The notes below the pieces were generated by a model, which was not told where the DNA came from, did not search any database, and worked only from the letters and a program-made list of their open reading frames with translations. 64,000 bases of DNA. Origin: Mesorhizobium neociceri (GTDB lineage: Bacteria > Pseudomonadota > Alphaproteobacteria > Rhizobiales > Rhizobiaceae). This document shows positions 30,435-38,830 of the stretch, one piece after another (position 1 is the first letter of the stretch; every line of letters begins with the position of its first letter). The stretch spans positions 1 to 64,000 of the forward strand of contig NZ_JACDTY010000005.1 in NCBI RefSeq assembly GCF_013520985.1, given 5' to 3'. A program made the translations under genes and the position numbers.

Positions 30435-30494
30435 GCGTCGATATTCAGGTGAGGCCGGCCTGCAAATGGCGGATACCTGCGCTTCCGGTGCTCA
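30435..30494. repeat. Left arm of IS-interrupted palindromic repeat
   Basis: This stretch matches the left arm of the intact repeat at 17680-17739 with only a few changes and one 1-bp gap. It ends at GGTGCTCA, which is the repeat centre. The right arm resumes at 31888 after the IS element. Confidence 0.8.
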
Positions 30495-30511
30495 TATGTG
30501 GACGGCCCCCC

Positions 30512-30769
30512 GCTTGCAAGGATGGTTGAGATAGTTTGATCGGGTCTCTTGCGCTCATATGTCCGGCCTTTTGCGCGCGGATCTGAGAGCGCTGGCCAAG
30601 ATGGGCTACGCGGATAGCGAGTTCCAAACACGTACACGACATTGGCTGCCGGTGAGCACCTCGGAATGCCTCGCTGGTCCCGGTTCGACCGGTCACACCA
30701 TCTTCTCCTCTGCTTGCAAGTTCCGGCCTTCAGCGTCGAGTGTGGGCTCGGCGCCGAATTCTGAATGCT
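30512..30769 (-). ncRNA. Candidate guide (bridge/seek) RNA region of the IS110-family element
   Basis: In IS1111-group elements the guide RNA that pairs with donor and target DNA is encoded in the non-coding end downstream of the transposase. This 258-bp stretch occupies that position. It contains a repeated GCTCATATGT word (30490-30499 and around 30553-30562) linking the target flank to the element interior. No coding sequence is credible here. RNA boundaries and loops cannot be set by eye. Confidence 0.45.
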
Positions 30770-31810
30770 CTACGGCTGCACAGGTGCCGGACAGGTGGCG
30801 TCGACGGGGCGATATTGCTCGCCGCTGATCATCAGTTTCCAGGCGATACGGGCCAGCTTGTTGGCCAGCGCCACCGCAGCAAGCTTGGGAGCTTTGCGCG
30901 CTATCAGCGCCGACAGCCATGGCCAGACCCGTTTGCTGCCGCGCCGCATATGTTGGATGAGAGCGGTGGCGCCCACCACCAGCACGCTTCGCAGCATCTC
31001 ATCGCCAGCACGGGTAATCACCCCAAGCCTGTTTTTGCCTGCTGTTGAATGGTTCTTCGGCGTCAGTCCGAGCCAGGCGGCAAAGTCCCGTCCCGACTTG
31101 AAGCCGTGTGCATCGGTAACCTTGATAGCCAGGAGCGTCGCTCCGACAGGACCGATCGCCGGTATGGCGGCCAGTCGCCGGCTCATTTCGCTCTGTCTGT
31201 GAAGCTCAAGCAGCTTCTCATCGAGCGTGGCGACTTCGGTGCCGATGTGCGCATAGTCGCGCGCCAGGGTCTCGAACATGTCCCTGGCCGTGTCCGGGAT
31301 TGTCGCGTCAGCGCGAATGTCGGCCAGCAGATCGCCGAGCCGGGAAAGTCCCTTGGGCGCGACAAGGCCGAACTCCGCCGCAAAGCCTCGGATCGAATTG
31401 GCCAGCTGCGTGCGCCGGCCGATGAACTGCGCGCGCAGCTTCGCCAGCATCTGCGATCCCTGCTGAGCGGCGCTCTTGGTGGGAACGAAACGCATATCTG
31501 GCCGGCTCATGGCCTCGCAGATTGCCTGCGCATCGGCTGCATCCGATTTGGAGCGTTTGACATAGGGCTTCACATACTGCGGCGGCAGCAACACCACTTC
31601 ATGGCCCAGCGCGCGCAATTCCCGCGCCCAGTAATGGGCCGAGCCGCAAGCCTCCATGCCAATCTTCAGCGGTGGAAGCCCGGCAAAGAAGGCGAGCACC
31701 TGATTGCGCCGCAGTTTCTTGCGCAACACAGGCTGCTCGGCTTCATTCACGCCATGGAGCTGGAAAACGTTCTTTGACGTATCCATCCCAATGCGAATAA
31801 TCTTATCCAC
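30770..31810 (-). CDS. IS110-family transposase
   Basis: A 346-residue DEDD transposase. The N-terminal RuvC-like domain shows I-G-M-D-T-S-K-N (first D at residue 9), M-E-A-C-G-S-A-H-Y-W and K-S-D-A-A-D-A-Q-A-I. The C-terminal Transposase_20 domain has I-P-A-I-G-P-V-G-A-T-L-L-A and F-A-A-W-L-G-L-T-P-K-N-H-S-T-A-G-K-N. Full length and apparently intact. The catalytic DEDD fold is shared with RuvC, whose gene happens to lie next door. Confidence 0.95.
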   Translation of the reverse strand: MDKIIRIGMDTSKNVFQLHGVNEAEQPVLRKKLRRNQVLAFFAGLPPLKIGMEACGSAHYWARELRALGHEVVLLPPQYVKPYVKRSKSDAADAQAICEAMSRPDMRFVPTKSAAQQGSQMLAKLRAQFIGRRTQLANSIRGFAAEFGLVAPKGLSRLGDLLADIRADATIPDTARDMFETLARDYAHIGTEVATLDEKLLELHRQSEMSRRLAAIPAIGPVGATLLAIKVTDAHGFKSGRDFAAWLGLTPKNHSTAGKNRLGVITRAGDEMLRSVLVVGATALIQHMRRGSKRVWPWLSALIARKAPKLAAVALANKLARIAWKLMISGEQYRPVDATCPAPVQP

Positions 31811-31887
31811 GGACGGTCTCCTTGATTGAGATTTGCAACGACCTCATTCTGGCACATTGCGATGCCGTCGGGGGCCGTCCACCCCAA

Positions 31888-31964
31888 CACGTACTCAAGT
31901 ACGCTCCGCCCCGGTTCTCGAAAACCACCCCAGCTGTCTCGTCAGAGCGAATTCTCAAACAGCC
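31888..31964. repeat. Right arm of IS-interrupted palindromic repeat
   Basis: CACGTACTCAAGTACGCTCC and the following CCGGTTCTCG match the centre and right arm of the intact repeat from 17738 onwards. The outer part (ATTCTCAAACA) is more diverged. Together with 30435-30494 it rebuilds one repeat interrupted at its centre. Confidence 0.7.
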
Positions 31965-32032
31965 TGTAGCTCCCGTTTCCGGTTTGTTCACATTTCGCTG
32001 GCATCGCTGTCCGCCGGAGGTAGACTTGGCGG

Positions 32033-32545
32033 ATGGGGGAAGCGATTCGCATCATCGGTATCGATCCGGGGCTGAGACGCACCGGTTGGGGCATCGTCGA
32101 AAGCCTAGGCAACTCGCTGCGCTTCGTCGCATCGGGCACCGTGCGCTCCGACGACAAGGCGGCGCTGGCGACACGGCTCTGCCAATTGCATGACGGGCTG
32201 GCTGAGATCCTGCACGCGGCCATGCCGCATGAAGCGGCCGTCGAGCAAACCTTCGTCAACAAGGATGCGGTGGCGACGCTGAAGCTCGGCCAGGCGCGCG
32301 GCATAGCCATGCTGGTGCCGGCGCGCGCCGGCCTTGTCGTCGCCGAATATGCCCCCAATGCCGTCAAGAAGGCAGTGATCGGCGTTGGCCATGGCGACAA
32401 GAAGCAGATCCACATGATGGTCAAGGTGCTGTTGCCGAAAGCCACTTTCGACACCGAGCATGCCGCCGACGCACTGGCCATCGCCATCTGCCACGCGCAT
32501 CACCGGCAAAGCGTCGCCTACAGGATGGCGGCGTTGGCATCATGA
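32033..32545 (+). CDS. ruvC: Crossover junction endodeoxyribonuclease RuvC
   Basis: A 170-residue Holliday-junction resolvase. The catalytic acids appear as I-G-I-D-P-G (D11), A-V-E-Q-T-F and the C-terminal [11 protein letters not shown]. The N-K-D-A and Q-A-R-G motifs are present. It cuts four-way junctions symmetrically together with RuvAB. GGAGG lies about 12 bases before ATG 32033. First gene of ruvC-ruvA-TA-ruvB; the IS element ends 144 bp upstream. Confidence 0.96.
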   Translation: MGEAIRIIGIDPGLRRTGWGIVESLGNSLRFVASGTVRSDDKAALATRLCQLHDGLAEILHAAMPHEAAVEQTFVNKDAVATLKLGQARGIAMLVPARAGLVVAEYAPNAVKKAVIGVGHGDKKQIHMMVKVLLPKATFDTEHAADALAIAICHAHHRQSVAYRMAALAS

Positions 32546-32558
32546 AAGGCTATTGAGC

Positions 32559-33179
32559 ATGATCGGCAAGCTCAAGGGCACACTCGACGAGATCGACGAG
32601 GATTTCTGCCTCGTCGACGTGCATGGCGTCGGCTATGTCGCCTATTGCTCGGCGCGCACGCTGGCTGCGTTGCCTTCACCGGGTGAAGCGGTGGTGCTGT
32701 TCATCGAGACCTATGTACGCGAGGACATGATCCGGCTTTACGGTTTTCAGTCGGTGCTGGAGCGCGAATGGTTCCGGCTTTTGATGACCAATGTGCAGGG
32801 CGTCGGCGCCAAGGTGGCGTTGGCGATCCTGTCGACACTGGCGCCGGCCGACCTCGCCAACGCGATCGCACTGCGCGACATCGCCATGGTCAGCCGCGCG
32901 CCCGGTGTCGGCAAGAAGGTGGCCGAGCGCATCGTCACCGAATTGAAGAACAAGGCGCCGGCCTATGCGGGAACCGCCTCCGGCACCATCGGCTTGAAGC
33001 AGGAGCTCGGCGAAGGTGTCGCGCCGGCGCCCATCACCGATGCCGTCTCGGCGCTTGTCAATCTCGGCTATTCGCGCGACACGGCAGCCAATGCCGTGGC
33101 GGCGGCGCTGAAGACGGCGGGCGAGGATGCGGATGCCTCGAAGCTCATTCGTTTCGGGCTGAAGGAACTAGCGCGGTGA
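32559..33179 (+). CDS. ruvA: Holliday junction branch-migration protein RuvA
   Basis: A 206-residue protein with the OB-fold domain I (M-I-G-K-L-K-G-T-L), the HhH motifs of domain II ([13 protein letters not shown] and [12 protein letters not shown]) and the C-terminal domain III that contacts RuvB (A-L-V-N-L-G-Y-S-R). It tetramerises on the junction. It lies 13 bp after ruvC. ruvB would normally follow at once, but a toxin-antitoxin pair intervenes. Confidence 0.96.
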   Translation: MIGKLKGTLDEIDEDFCLVDVHGVGYVAYCSARTLAALPSPGEAVVLFIETYVREDMIRLYGFQSVLEREWFRLLMTNVQGVGAKVALAILSTLAPADLANAIALRDIAMVSRAPGVGKKVAERIVTELKNKAPAYAGTASGTIGLKQELGEGVAPAPITDAVSALVNLGYSRDTAANAVAAALKTAGEDADASKLIRFGLKELAR

Positions 33180-33218
33180 GCGGTTGCTGGAAAATGGAAT
33201 TCCGACTACTATATAATC

Positions 33219-33248
33219 AGTAAGAATTTTCTCGGAAAGTAAGAAAAT
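33219..33248 (+). promoter_or_regulatory. Putative promoter/operator of the embedded TA pair
   Basis: This AT-rich patch in a GC-rich region contains a direct repeat AGTAAGAA (33219-33226 and 33239-33246) and an inverted repeat ATTTTCT (33226-33232) / AGAAAAT (33242-33248) that overlaps the antitoxin start codon. TATAAT lies just upstream (around 33211-33216). This suggests an own promoter with autorepression. Confidence 0.5.
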
Positions 33249-33531
33249 GGGCGCATATGCCAGTCTGACCTCTAAGGGGCAGCTTACAATTCCAAAGGAC
33301 GTTCGGGACGCGCTCTCGCTCAAGACGGGCGATATGATCGCCTGGACCGTTGTGGACGGCTATCTGGTTGGAACGCCGCGCAATCTCGACTTCGCCGATC
33401 TTGCCGGATTTCTAGGTGACCCACCCGGCGGTCCCGCTTCCCTGGAAGAGATCGATGCCGCTGTCAGGGAGGCCGTAGGTCAGCATGTCGTTGGAGACAA
33501 GCTGTTGAGCGGAGAAGAGGACGGCGCGTGA
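33247..33531 (+). CDS. AbrB/SpoVT-type antitoxin (VapB-like)
   Basis: A 94-residue antitoxin. Residues 5-45 form the swapped-hairpin AbrB DNA-binding domain (L-T-S-K-G-Q-L-T-I-P-K-D-V-R-D-A-L and G-D-M-I-A-W-T-V). The C-terminal half is acidic and probably wraps the toxin. It overlaps the PIN toxin start by 4 bp. Located between ruvA and ruvB, 67 bp after the ruvA stop. Confidence 0.9.
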   Translation: MGAYASLTSKGQLTIPKDVRDALSLKTGDMIAWTVVDGYLVGTPRNLDFADLAGFLGDPPGGPASLEEIDAAVREAVGQHVVGDKLLSGEEDGA

Positions 33532-33932
33532 CGTCGATAGGTATCGATACGAATGTTCTGCTTCGAATGGTGCTGAATGATGATGCCGAGCAGCGGGCAA
33601 AAGCCCTCGCCTTTGGTAAACTCCTCAGCGAGGATAACCCCGGCTTTGTGAGTTTGATTGTTCTGGTCGAATTCAGCTGGTCACTGCTTTCGCGTTACCG
33701 GCTGCCAAAGGAGCAAGTGTTGGCCGCGATTCAGAGACTGCTCAAGATCAAGACGCTGGTATTCGAGGATTTCGACGCCATCGTGATCGCGCTCGAACGA
33801 TCGAATTCGGCCCACGTCGACTTCGCTGATGCGCTGATAGCCGAGCAGAATCGCAATTTCGGCTGCTCTCATACAGTTACATTCGATCAGAGGGCCGCCA
33901 AGTCCATTGCCGGGATGGAATTGCTCGCATGA
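33528..33932 (+). CDS. PIN-domain toxin (VapC-like ribonuclease)
   Basis: A 134-residue PIN ribonuclease. The acidic metal-binding residues are D7 in G-I-D-T-N-V-L-L, E in V-L-V-E-F-S-W and D in [10 protein letters not shown], followed by T-F-D-Q-R-A-A. It starts with GTG overlapping the antitoxin by 4 bp. Its TGA overlaps the ATG of ruvB (ATGA), so the toxin and ruvB are translationally coupled. Confidence 0.92.
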   Translation: MTSIGIDTNVLLRMVLNDDAEQRAKALAFGKLLSEDNPGFVSLIVLVEFSWSLLSRYRLPKEQVLAAIQRLLKIKTLVFEDFDAIVIALERSNSAHVDFADALIAEQNRNFGCSHTVTFDQRAAKSIAGMELLA

Positions 33933-34966
33933 GCCTTTCCCCCCGCCTCATTACCCCGGAAAAGCGCGGCGAGGATGCCGAGCAGACCTTGCGGCCGCAG
34001 ACGCTTGCCGATTTCGTCGGCCAAGCGGCAGTGCGGGCCAATCTCAAAGTGTTCATCGAGGCCGCCAAGGGCCGCAGCGAGGCGCTCGACCATGTGCTGT
34101 TCGTCGGGCCGCCGGGGCTTGGCAAGACGACGCTGGCGCAGATCATGGCGCGCGAGCTCGGCGTCAATTTCCGCTCAACCTCGGGCCCGGTGATCGCCAA
34201 GGCAGGCGACCTTGCGGCACTTCTGACCAATCTCGAAGACCGCGACGTGTTGTTCATCGACGAGATCCACCGGCTCAATCCTGCGGTGGAGGAAATTCTT
34301 TATCCGGCGATGGAGGATTTCCAGCTCGACCTGATCATCGGCGAGGGGCCGGCGGCGCGCTCGGTCAAGATCGACCTCGCCCGCTTTACATTGGTCGCCG
34401 CCACGACGCGGCTTGGGCTTTTGACCAACCCGTTGCGTGATCGCTTCGGCATTCCGGTCAGGCTCAATTTCTATTCGGTCGAAGAGCTGGAGCAGATCGT
34501 GCGCCGTGGCGCCCGCATCCTGCAAATGCCGCTCGGCGACGACGGCGCGCTGGAGATTGCGCGCCGCGCCCGCGGCACACCGCGCATCGCCGGCCGGCTG
34601 CTGCGCCGGGTGCGCGATTTCGCGTCCGTTGCCGGTGACGGTCACGTCGACAAGCAGATTGCCGACGAAGCCTTGACGCGGCTGGAGGTCGACGCGCTGG
34701 GCCTCGACGCGCTCGACCGCCGCTATCTCTCGATGATCGCCCGCAATTTCGGCGGCGGGCCGGTCGGCATCGAGACCATCGCCGCCGGCCTGTCGGAGCC
34801 GCGCGACGCCATCGAGGACATCATCGAGCCCTATCTGATCCAGCAGGGTTTCATCCAGCGCACGCCGCGTGGCCGGGTGCTGACCGCCAATGCCTGGCGG
34901 CATCTCGGCCTCGACGCGCCGAAGGATCTGGCGCAGCAGCAGATCAACCTGTTCCAGGAAGAGTAA
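33929..34966 (+). CDS. ruvB: Holliday junction branch-migration ATPase RuvB
   Basis: A 345-residue AAA+ motor. Walker A is [10 protein letters not shown], Walker B is F-I-D-E-I-H-R-L, the sensor region is A-A-T-T-R-L-G, and the arginine finger is in L-R-D-R-F-G. The C-terminal winged helix ends [10 protein letters not shown]. It forms hexamers that pump DNA through the RuvA junction. The start overlaps the upstream toxin stop by 4 bp, an unusual neighbour. Confidence 0.97.
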   Translation: MSLSPRLITPEKRGEDAEQTLRPQTLADFVGQAAVRANLKVFIEAAKGRSEALDHVLFVGPPGLGKTTLAQIMARELGVNFRSTSGPVIAKAGDLAALLTNLEDRDVLFIDEIHRLNPAVEEILYPAMEDFQLDLIIGEGPAARSVKIDLARFTLVAATTRLGLLTNPLRDRFGIPVRLNFYSVEELEQIVRRGARILQMPLGDDGALEIARRARGTPRIAGRLLRRVRDFASVAGDGHVDKQIADEALTRLEVDALGLDALDRRYLSMIARNFGGGPVGIETIAAGLSEPRDAIEDIIEPYLIQQGFIQRTPRGRVLTANAWRHLGLDAPKDLAQQQINLFQEE

Positions 34967-35102
34967 CGGAGATTTGTCCTCCAGAACGGATCGTCTGCGC
35001 AGAATCTCCTAAGCTCCGCCAGCGTGAAGGCGCAATCCTGGATTTTATCGAGCGTCGTAATGTCGGCGCGGACTGCTCCGATCAAGCATCGGAGCCAGGA
35101 AA

Positions 35103-36005
35103 GTGATCACCAGACGCGGGTTTCTGAAATTCGCTGGGGTTTCGTTTCTCTCGCTGGCTTCGCTGGGTGCCTATGCCGTCGGCATCGAGCCAATGCTGCT
35201 GACGCATGTGAAGCGCTATCAGCTGACGCCGCCGCATTGGCCGGCGGGTTTGAAGCTGCGGGTTGCGGTGCTTTCCGACATCCATGCCTGCCACCCCTGG
35301 ATGACACCCGAGCGGATCGCCTCGCTCGCCGCCGAGGCGAATGCGCTCAAGCCGGATGTGATCGTCATGCTCGGCGACTATCCGGCTGGTACACGCCTGG
35401 TGACGGGCTGGGTGGACGCGTCGGAATGGGCGCCTGCGCTGTCCGGCCTCAAGGCGCCGCTCGGTGTCTTGTCTATCCTCGGCAATCACGACTGGTGGCA
35501 CGATCCGTTCGCACAGCAGGCTGGAGCCGGACCGACGGTGGCGCGCAAGGCACTGGAGAGCGTTGGTATCGCGGTCCTGGAGAATGATGCCGTGCGGCTG
35601 GAAAAGGATGGGCAGGGCTTCTGGATAGCCGGGCTCGCCGACCAGCTGGCCCTGCGACCGAACAAAGCCAAAGGCCGCGACAAGTTCAAGGGCCTGGACG
35701 ATCTCGACGGCACGCTGGCCAAGGTCAGCGACCAGGCGCCTATCATCCTGCTCGCCCACGAGCCCGACATTTTTCCGAAAGTGCCGTGGCGGGTTTCGCT
35801 GACGCTGTCGGGCCATACCCATGGCGGGCAGGTCCGGCTGTTCGGCTATTCGCCGGTGGTGCCGTCCCGCTTCGGCAATCGGTTCGCCTATGGCCATGTC
35901 GTCGAGAATGACCGCAATTTGATTGTGTCAGGCGGGCTCGGCTTCAGCATCGCGCCGGTGCGGTTCGGTATGCGGCCGGAAATCCTGCAGATAGACCTCG
36001 GCTAA
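35103..36005 (+). CDS. Tat-exported calcineurin-like metallophosphoesterase (YaeI-like)
   Basis: A 300-residue protein. The N-terminus I-T-R-R-G-F-L-K-F-A-G is a twin-arginine signal with a hydrophobic core, so it should be exported folded or anchored in the membrane. The metal motifs are L-S-D-I-H-A-C-H, L-G-D-Y, L-G-N-H-D-W-W and L-S-G-H-T-H-G-G-Q. It resembles the YaeI/LpxG-like phosphodiesterases. Some relatives cleave lipids or phosphoesters in the envelope, but the substrate is not clear. It is monocistronic and convergent with the GH5 gene. Confidence 0.88.
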   Translation: MITRRGFLKFAGVSFLSLASLGAYAVGIEPMLLTHVKRYQLTPPHWPAGLKLRVAVLSDIHACHPWMTPERIASLAAEANALKPDVIVMLGDYPAGTRLVTGWVDASEWAPALSGLKAPLGVLSILGNHDWWHDPFAQQAGAGPTVARKALESVGIAVLENDAVRLEKDGQGFWIAGLADQLALRPNKAKGRDKFKGLDDLDGTLAKVSDQAPIILLAHEPDIFPKVPWRVSLTLSGHTHGGQVRLFGYSPVVPSRFGNRFAYGHVVENDRNLIVSGGLGFSIAPVRFGMRPEILQIDLG

Positions 36006-36008
36006 CTG

Positions 36009-37259
36009 CTAATGAAGCGACCGGATCGCATCCATCACGGCAGGCTCGGCTTTTTCGCCGTTGAAGGCGTCGACGATGCCGAAGGCGCCGCCAAAACTCC
36101 ACACCGACCATGAGAAGCCATGCGCCTCGGCGCGCGCGATCATGTCCTTGACATAGGCGGCGCGGTATTGCGGCGGCATCACATAGGGGTTGCCATATTC
36201 CTGGCGGATCATGCCGAATTCGCCCAGCGTGATGTTTTCCGGCTTGATGCCGTTGGCCTTGGCCCAGGCGTTGACCTTTTCGAACGGCGCACCCATGACG
36301 CCGAGCAGCTTCTGGTCCGTGTCCATGCTGGCCACCTGCTCATCGAGATAGGCGAGCAGGCCGTTCCGCCTGGTCCACGGCGCCTCGGCCTTCATCTTGG
36401 CGCGGATCGCATCCAGCTTCGCATCGAGTTCGGCACGCGGCACTGCGGTCAGTGGGTAGGGCAGGCCGGTGACATAAGGAATGAAATCGCCGGCCCAGGT
36501 CGCGCCCTGATGGGTCAGCAGGAACGGGTCGTAGGAGTGGAACGTCCAGATGATGTTGTCGTCGGGGATAGTCTTCGGGTCGATCTTGACCAGCGAAGCG
36601 GCATTGGAATAGCAGGCGCCGGTCAGGATCAGCGTCAGCCGGGTGGCCGAGGCGCGGGCGGCGGCGAACAGCTTCTGCTGACGCTCAGGCCAGAGGCTGG
36701 TCCCATCGCTGTCGCAGTCGACGATCGGCTCGTTCATCGGCTCGAAAGCGACCTGCGTTGGGTCTTCGGAGGCCAGCGCGCGCGCCATTTTGCGGATGAC
36801 CTCGACATAGGCGTCGAAGGTGGCGGGATCGTCCATCACCTGGCCCATGCCGATCTCGCGGCCGCCACCGGCCGGGATCAGGTGCATGTCGACGATCACT
36901 TTCAGGCCGGCGCGGTTGATCATGCGGGCCGAGTCCCGCACGCTGGCATAAAGGTCGTCGCGCAGCGCCAGCGTCTGGTCGGACATGAACGGCGAGGGGT
37001 CGACCGGCATGCGCAGGAAGTCGAAGCCGGCGGCCTTCAATGCTTTGAGATCATCCTCGTTGAGGAACTTGCGCCATTCCGGATAGGGCAGGATGGCTTG
37101 TGGATCATTCCATTTGTCTTCCCCGACCCAGGTCGTCCATTGGTCGAGGTTGAGGCCGCGCTTCATCGAAAAGCTCGCGGCATGGCCGGGCAGCGCAGAC
37201 GCCGCCAGCACCAGCAGAGCCGGCATCAAGGTCTTGATCATCGCCTTCAACAGTGCCAT
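36009..37259 (-). CDS. Secreted glycoside hydrolase family 5 (cellulase-like)
   Basis: About 416 residues with a signal peptide (cleavage after P-G-H-A-A). The (beta/alpha)8 GH5 fold shows R-G-L-N-L-D-Q-W-T-T-W, F-L-R-M-P-V-D, V-I-V-D-M-H, the acid/base glutamate in F-E-P-M-N-E-P and the nucleophile in L-G-E-F-G. The substrate is probably a beta-1,4-glucan or mannan. Such enzymes in rhizobia can act in infection or in making extracellular polysaccharide, which is not shown here. ATG 37241 is an alternative start. It is divergent from ybgC with 66 bp between. Confidence 0.87.
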   Translation of the reverse strand: MALLKAMIKTLMPALLVLAASALPGHAASFSMKRGLNLDQWTTWVGEDKWNDPQAILPYPEWRKFLNEDDLKALKAAGFDFLRMPVDPSPFMSDQTLALRDDLYASVRDSARMINRAGLKVIVDMHLIPAGGGREIGMGQVMDDPATFDAYVEVIRKMARALASEDPTQVAFEPMNEPIVDCDSDGTSLWPERQQKLFAAARASATRLTLILTGACYSNAASLVKIDPKTIPDDNIIWTFHSYDPFLLTHQGATWAGDFIPYVTGLPYPLTAVPRAELDAKLDAIRAKMKAEAPWTRRNGLLAYLDEQVASMDTDQKLLGVMGAPFEKVNAWAKANGIKPENITLGEFGMIRQEYGNPYVMPPQYRAAYVKDMIARAEAHGFSWSVWSFGGAFGIVDAFNGEKAEPAVMDAIRSLH

Positions 37260-37325
37260 CCGGTTTGTTGCGCTGGTGATTTTTGTAAGGACAGGTGCCC
37301 CGCCGGGGGCAAAAAGGAAAGCGCG

Positions 37326-37796
37326 ATGGACGATCATGGTGAATCGGCGGCACTCACTGCCGGACTTTCCGGCGCGCTGACGGAATTCGGCCATCGGCTG
37401 ATGGCGCGGGTCTATTATGCCGACACCGATTTCTCCGGCGTCGTCTACCACGCGCGCTATCTCGAATTCTTCGAGCGCGGGCGCTCGGACTATCTCAGGC
37501 TGGCCGGCGTCCATCACACCGAACTTCACGAAGGCAAGCATGGCGAACGCATCGTCTGGGTGGTGCGGCGCATGGAGATCGATTTTCGTTCGCCCGCCCG
37601 CATGGACGATATCCTGACCATCGACACTCGCACCGAAGACATTTCCGGCGCCCGGATCGTCATGGCGCAGCAATTGAAGCGCGGCGACGAGGTGCTGGTC
37701 GAGGCAAAGGTCGAGGCGGCGATCATCGGCGAGAACGGCCGGCCGAAGCGCTTTCCAAAAGAATGGATCGCTGCCTTCATACCAAGGGCTAGATGA
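37326..37796 (+). CDS. ybgC: Tol-Pal-associated acyl-CoA thioesterase YbgC
   Basis: A 156-residue hot-dog thioesterase. The active site is Y-A-D-T-D-F-S-G-V-V-Y-H-A-R-Y-L-E-F-F-E-R-G-R. The long N-terminus (about 25 residues before the domain) is not in the E. coli protein. YbgC hydrolyses short acyl-CoAs and contacts acyl carrier protein. As in most proteobacteria it precedes tolQ, but here a 312-bp gap separates them. Confidence 0.93.
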   Translation: MDDHGESAALTAGLSGALTEFGHRLMARVYYADTDFSGVVYHARYLEFFERGRSDYLRLAGVHHTELHEGKHGERIVWVVRRMEIDFRSPARMDDILTIDTRTEDISGARIVMAQQLKRGDEVLVEAKVEAAIIGENGRPKRFPKEWIAAFIPRAR

Positions 37797-38108
37797 TATC
37801 CGGGCCTGCCGGCCTGCAACGAGCGGCCTGATTGGCAGCGTGTTCGATCGCTGTGAACAGGCTGCCGGCGTGCCGGGGCGCGGCAATGCGCCGCGCCGTA
37901 TTTCCTAACCCATCCTTAACCATAACGGTTCATGAAGAGATCGGTGAAGATTGGAAGAATCCGCGCGCCTTCCTTTCACCAATATTTGCCCTGAAAAGGC
38001 CGCTAACGGTGCATTTTGGGGTAATCCGCAAGCCTAGCGCGAACGGACCACAAGGATGCCCATGGGCCAGCCGCCAGCGATGCCCGGAAAATCTTAAGGA
38101 CTTGAACG
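37797..38108 (+). other. 312-bp gap before tolQ, no gene seen
   Basis: This stretch probably carries the tol promoter and leader. It holds a near-consensus CtrA-type box, CTAA-N7-TTAA, at 37905-37919 (one mismatch). No credible ORF, terminator or repeat was found in the rest. Confidence 0.5.
37905..37919 (+). promoter_or_regulatory. Candidate CtrA site upstream of tolQ
   Basis: CTAA, seven bases, then TTAA followed by C. The CtrA consensus is TTAA-N7-TTAA(C), so the first half has one mismatch. It lies 190 bp upstream of tolQ. Confidence 0.4.
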
Positions 38109-38819
38109 ATGGAAAATATCGCACTCGCCGACCCGGCAGCGCATTTGTCGATTTGGGCGCTGTTCATGCAGGCCGGCTGGGTGGTCAAGCTGGTCATGAT
38201 CGGGCTGCTCTGTGCTTCGATCTGGACCTGGGCAATCATCGTCGACAAGCTGGTCAGCTATGCCCGCATGCGGCTGTCGCTCAATCGGTTTGAACAGGTG
38301 TTCTGGTCGGGACAGTCGCTGGAGGAACTCTACCGGACGCTTGCCGACCGCAAGACCACGGGCATGGGCGCGATCTTCGTCGCCGCCATGCGCGAATGGA
38401 AGAAGAGCTTCGAGAAGGGCGCCAAATCGCCGCTCGGCCTGCAGACCCGTATCGACAAGGCCATGGACTTGGCGCTGACGCGCGAGATGGAGCGGCTGGA
38501 GGGACGGCTCGGCTTCCTCGCCACCACCGGTTCGGCTGCACCCTTCATCGGCCTGTTCGGCACCGTCATCGGCATCATGACCTCGTTCCAGGCCATTGCC
38601 GCCTCCAAGAACACCAGCCTTTCGGTGGTTGCCCCCGGCATCGCCGAGGCGCTGCTGGCAACGGCCATCGGCCTGCTCGCCGCCATCCCGGCTGTTATCG
38701 CCTACAACAAGCTGTCATCGGACGCGAACAAGATCGCGGTGCGGATGGAAGGGTTCTCGGACGAGTTCTCCGCCATACTCTCGCGCCAAATCGATGAAAA
38801 AGTAGCGCCGAAGGCCTGA
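38109..38819 (+). CDS. tolQ: Tol-Pal system proton channel subunit TolQ
   Basis: A 236-residue inner-membrane protein with three helices: one near residue 20-45 (A-G-W-V-V-K-L-V-M-I-G-L-L), then the pair around T-G-S-A-A-P-F-I-G-L-F-G-T-V-I-G-I-M and A-I-G-L-L-A-A-I-P-A-V-I-A-Y-N-K. The last two carry the MotA/ExbB signature. With TolR it converts proton flow into motion of TolA during outer-membrane constriction. First gene of tolQRAB, 11 bp before tolR. Confidence 0.95.
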   Translation: MENIALADPAAHLSIWALFMQAGWVVKLVMIGLLCASIWTWAIIVDKLVSYARMRLSLNRFEQVFWSGQSLEELYRTLADRKTTGMGAIFVAAMREWKKSFEKGAKSPLGLQTRIDKAMDLALTREMERLEGRLGFLATTGSAAPFIGLFGTVIGIMTSFQAIAASKNTSLSVVAPGIAEALLATAIGLLAAIPAVIAYNKLSSDANKIAVRMEGFSDEFSAILSRQIDEKVAPKA

Positions 38820-38830
38820 GGAGCAGCAAG

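Larger units (their letters stand above)
30495..31889 (-). mobile_element. IS110-family (IS1111-like) insertion sequence, about 1.4 kb
   Basis: The element contains one transposase gene on the minus strand. A perfect 13-bp inverted repeat, GTGGACGGCCCCC, lies at 30498-30510 and 31870-31882, a few bases inside each end. Subterminal inverted repeats of this kind are the mark of the IS1111 subgroup. The non-coding part downstream of the transposase (30512-30769, 258 bp) is much longer than the upstream part (about 60 bp), also as in IS1111. The ends are set by comparison with the intact repeat and are uncertain by about 2 bp. Confidence 0.8.

Noticed and set aside
36120..37325. Long N-terminal extension of ybgC in an open frame
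   Set aside because: This part is antisense to the GH5 gene. YbgC homology begins just after ATG 37326, which fits the gene order.
37260..37886. Upstream extension of the GH5 frame
   Set aside because: It is antisense to ybgC; the signal peptide marks the true start near 37259.
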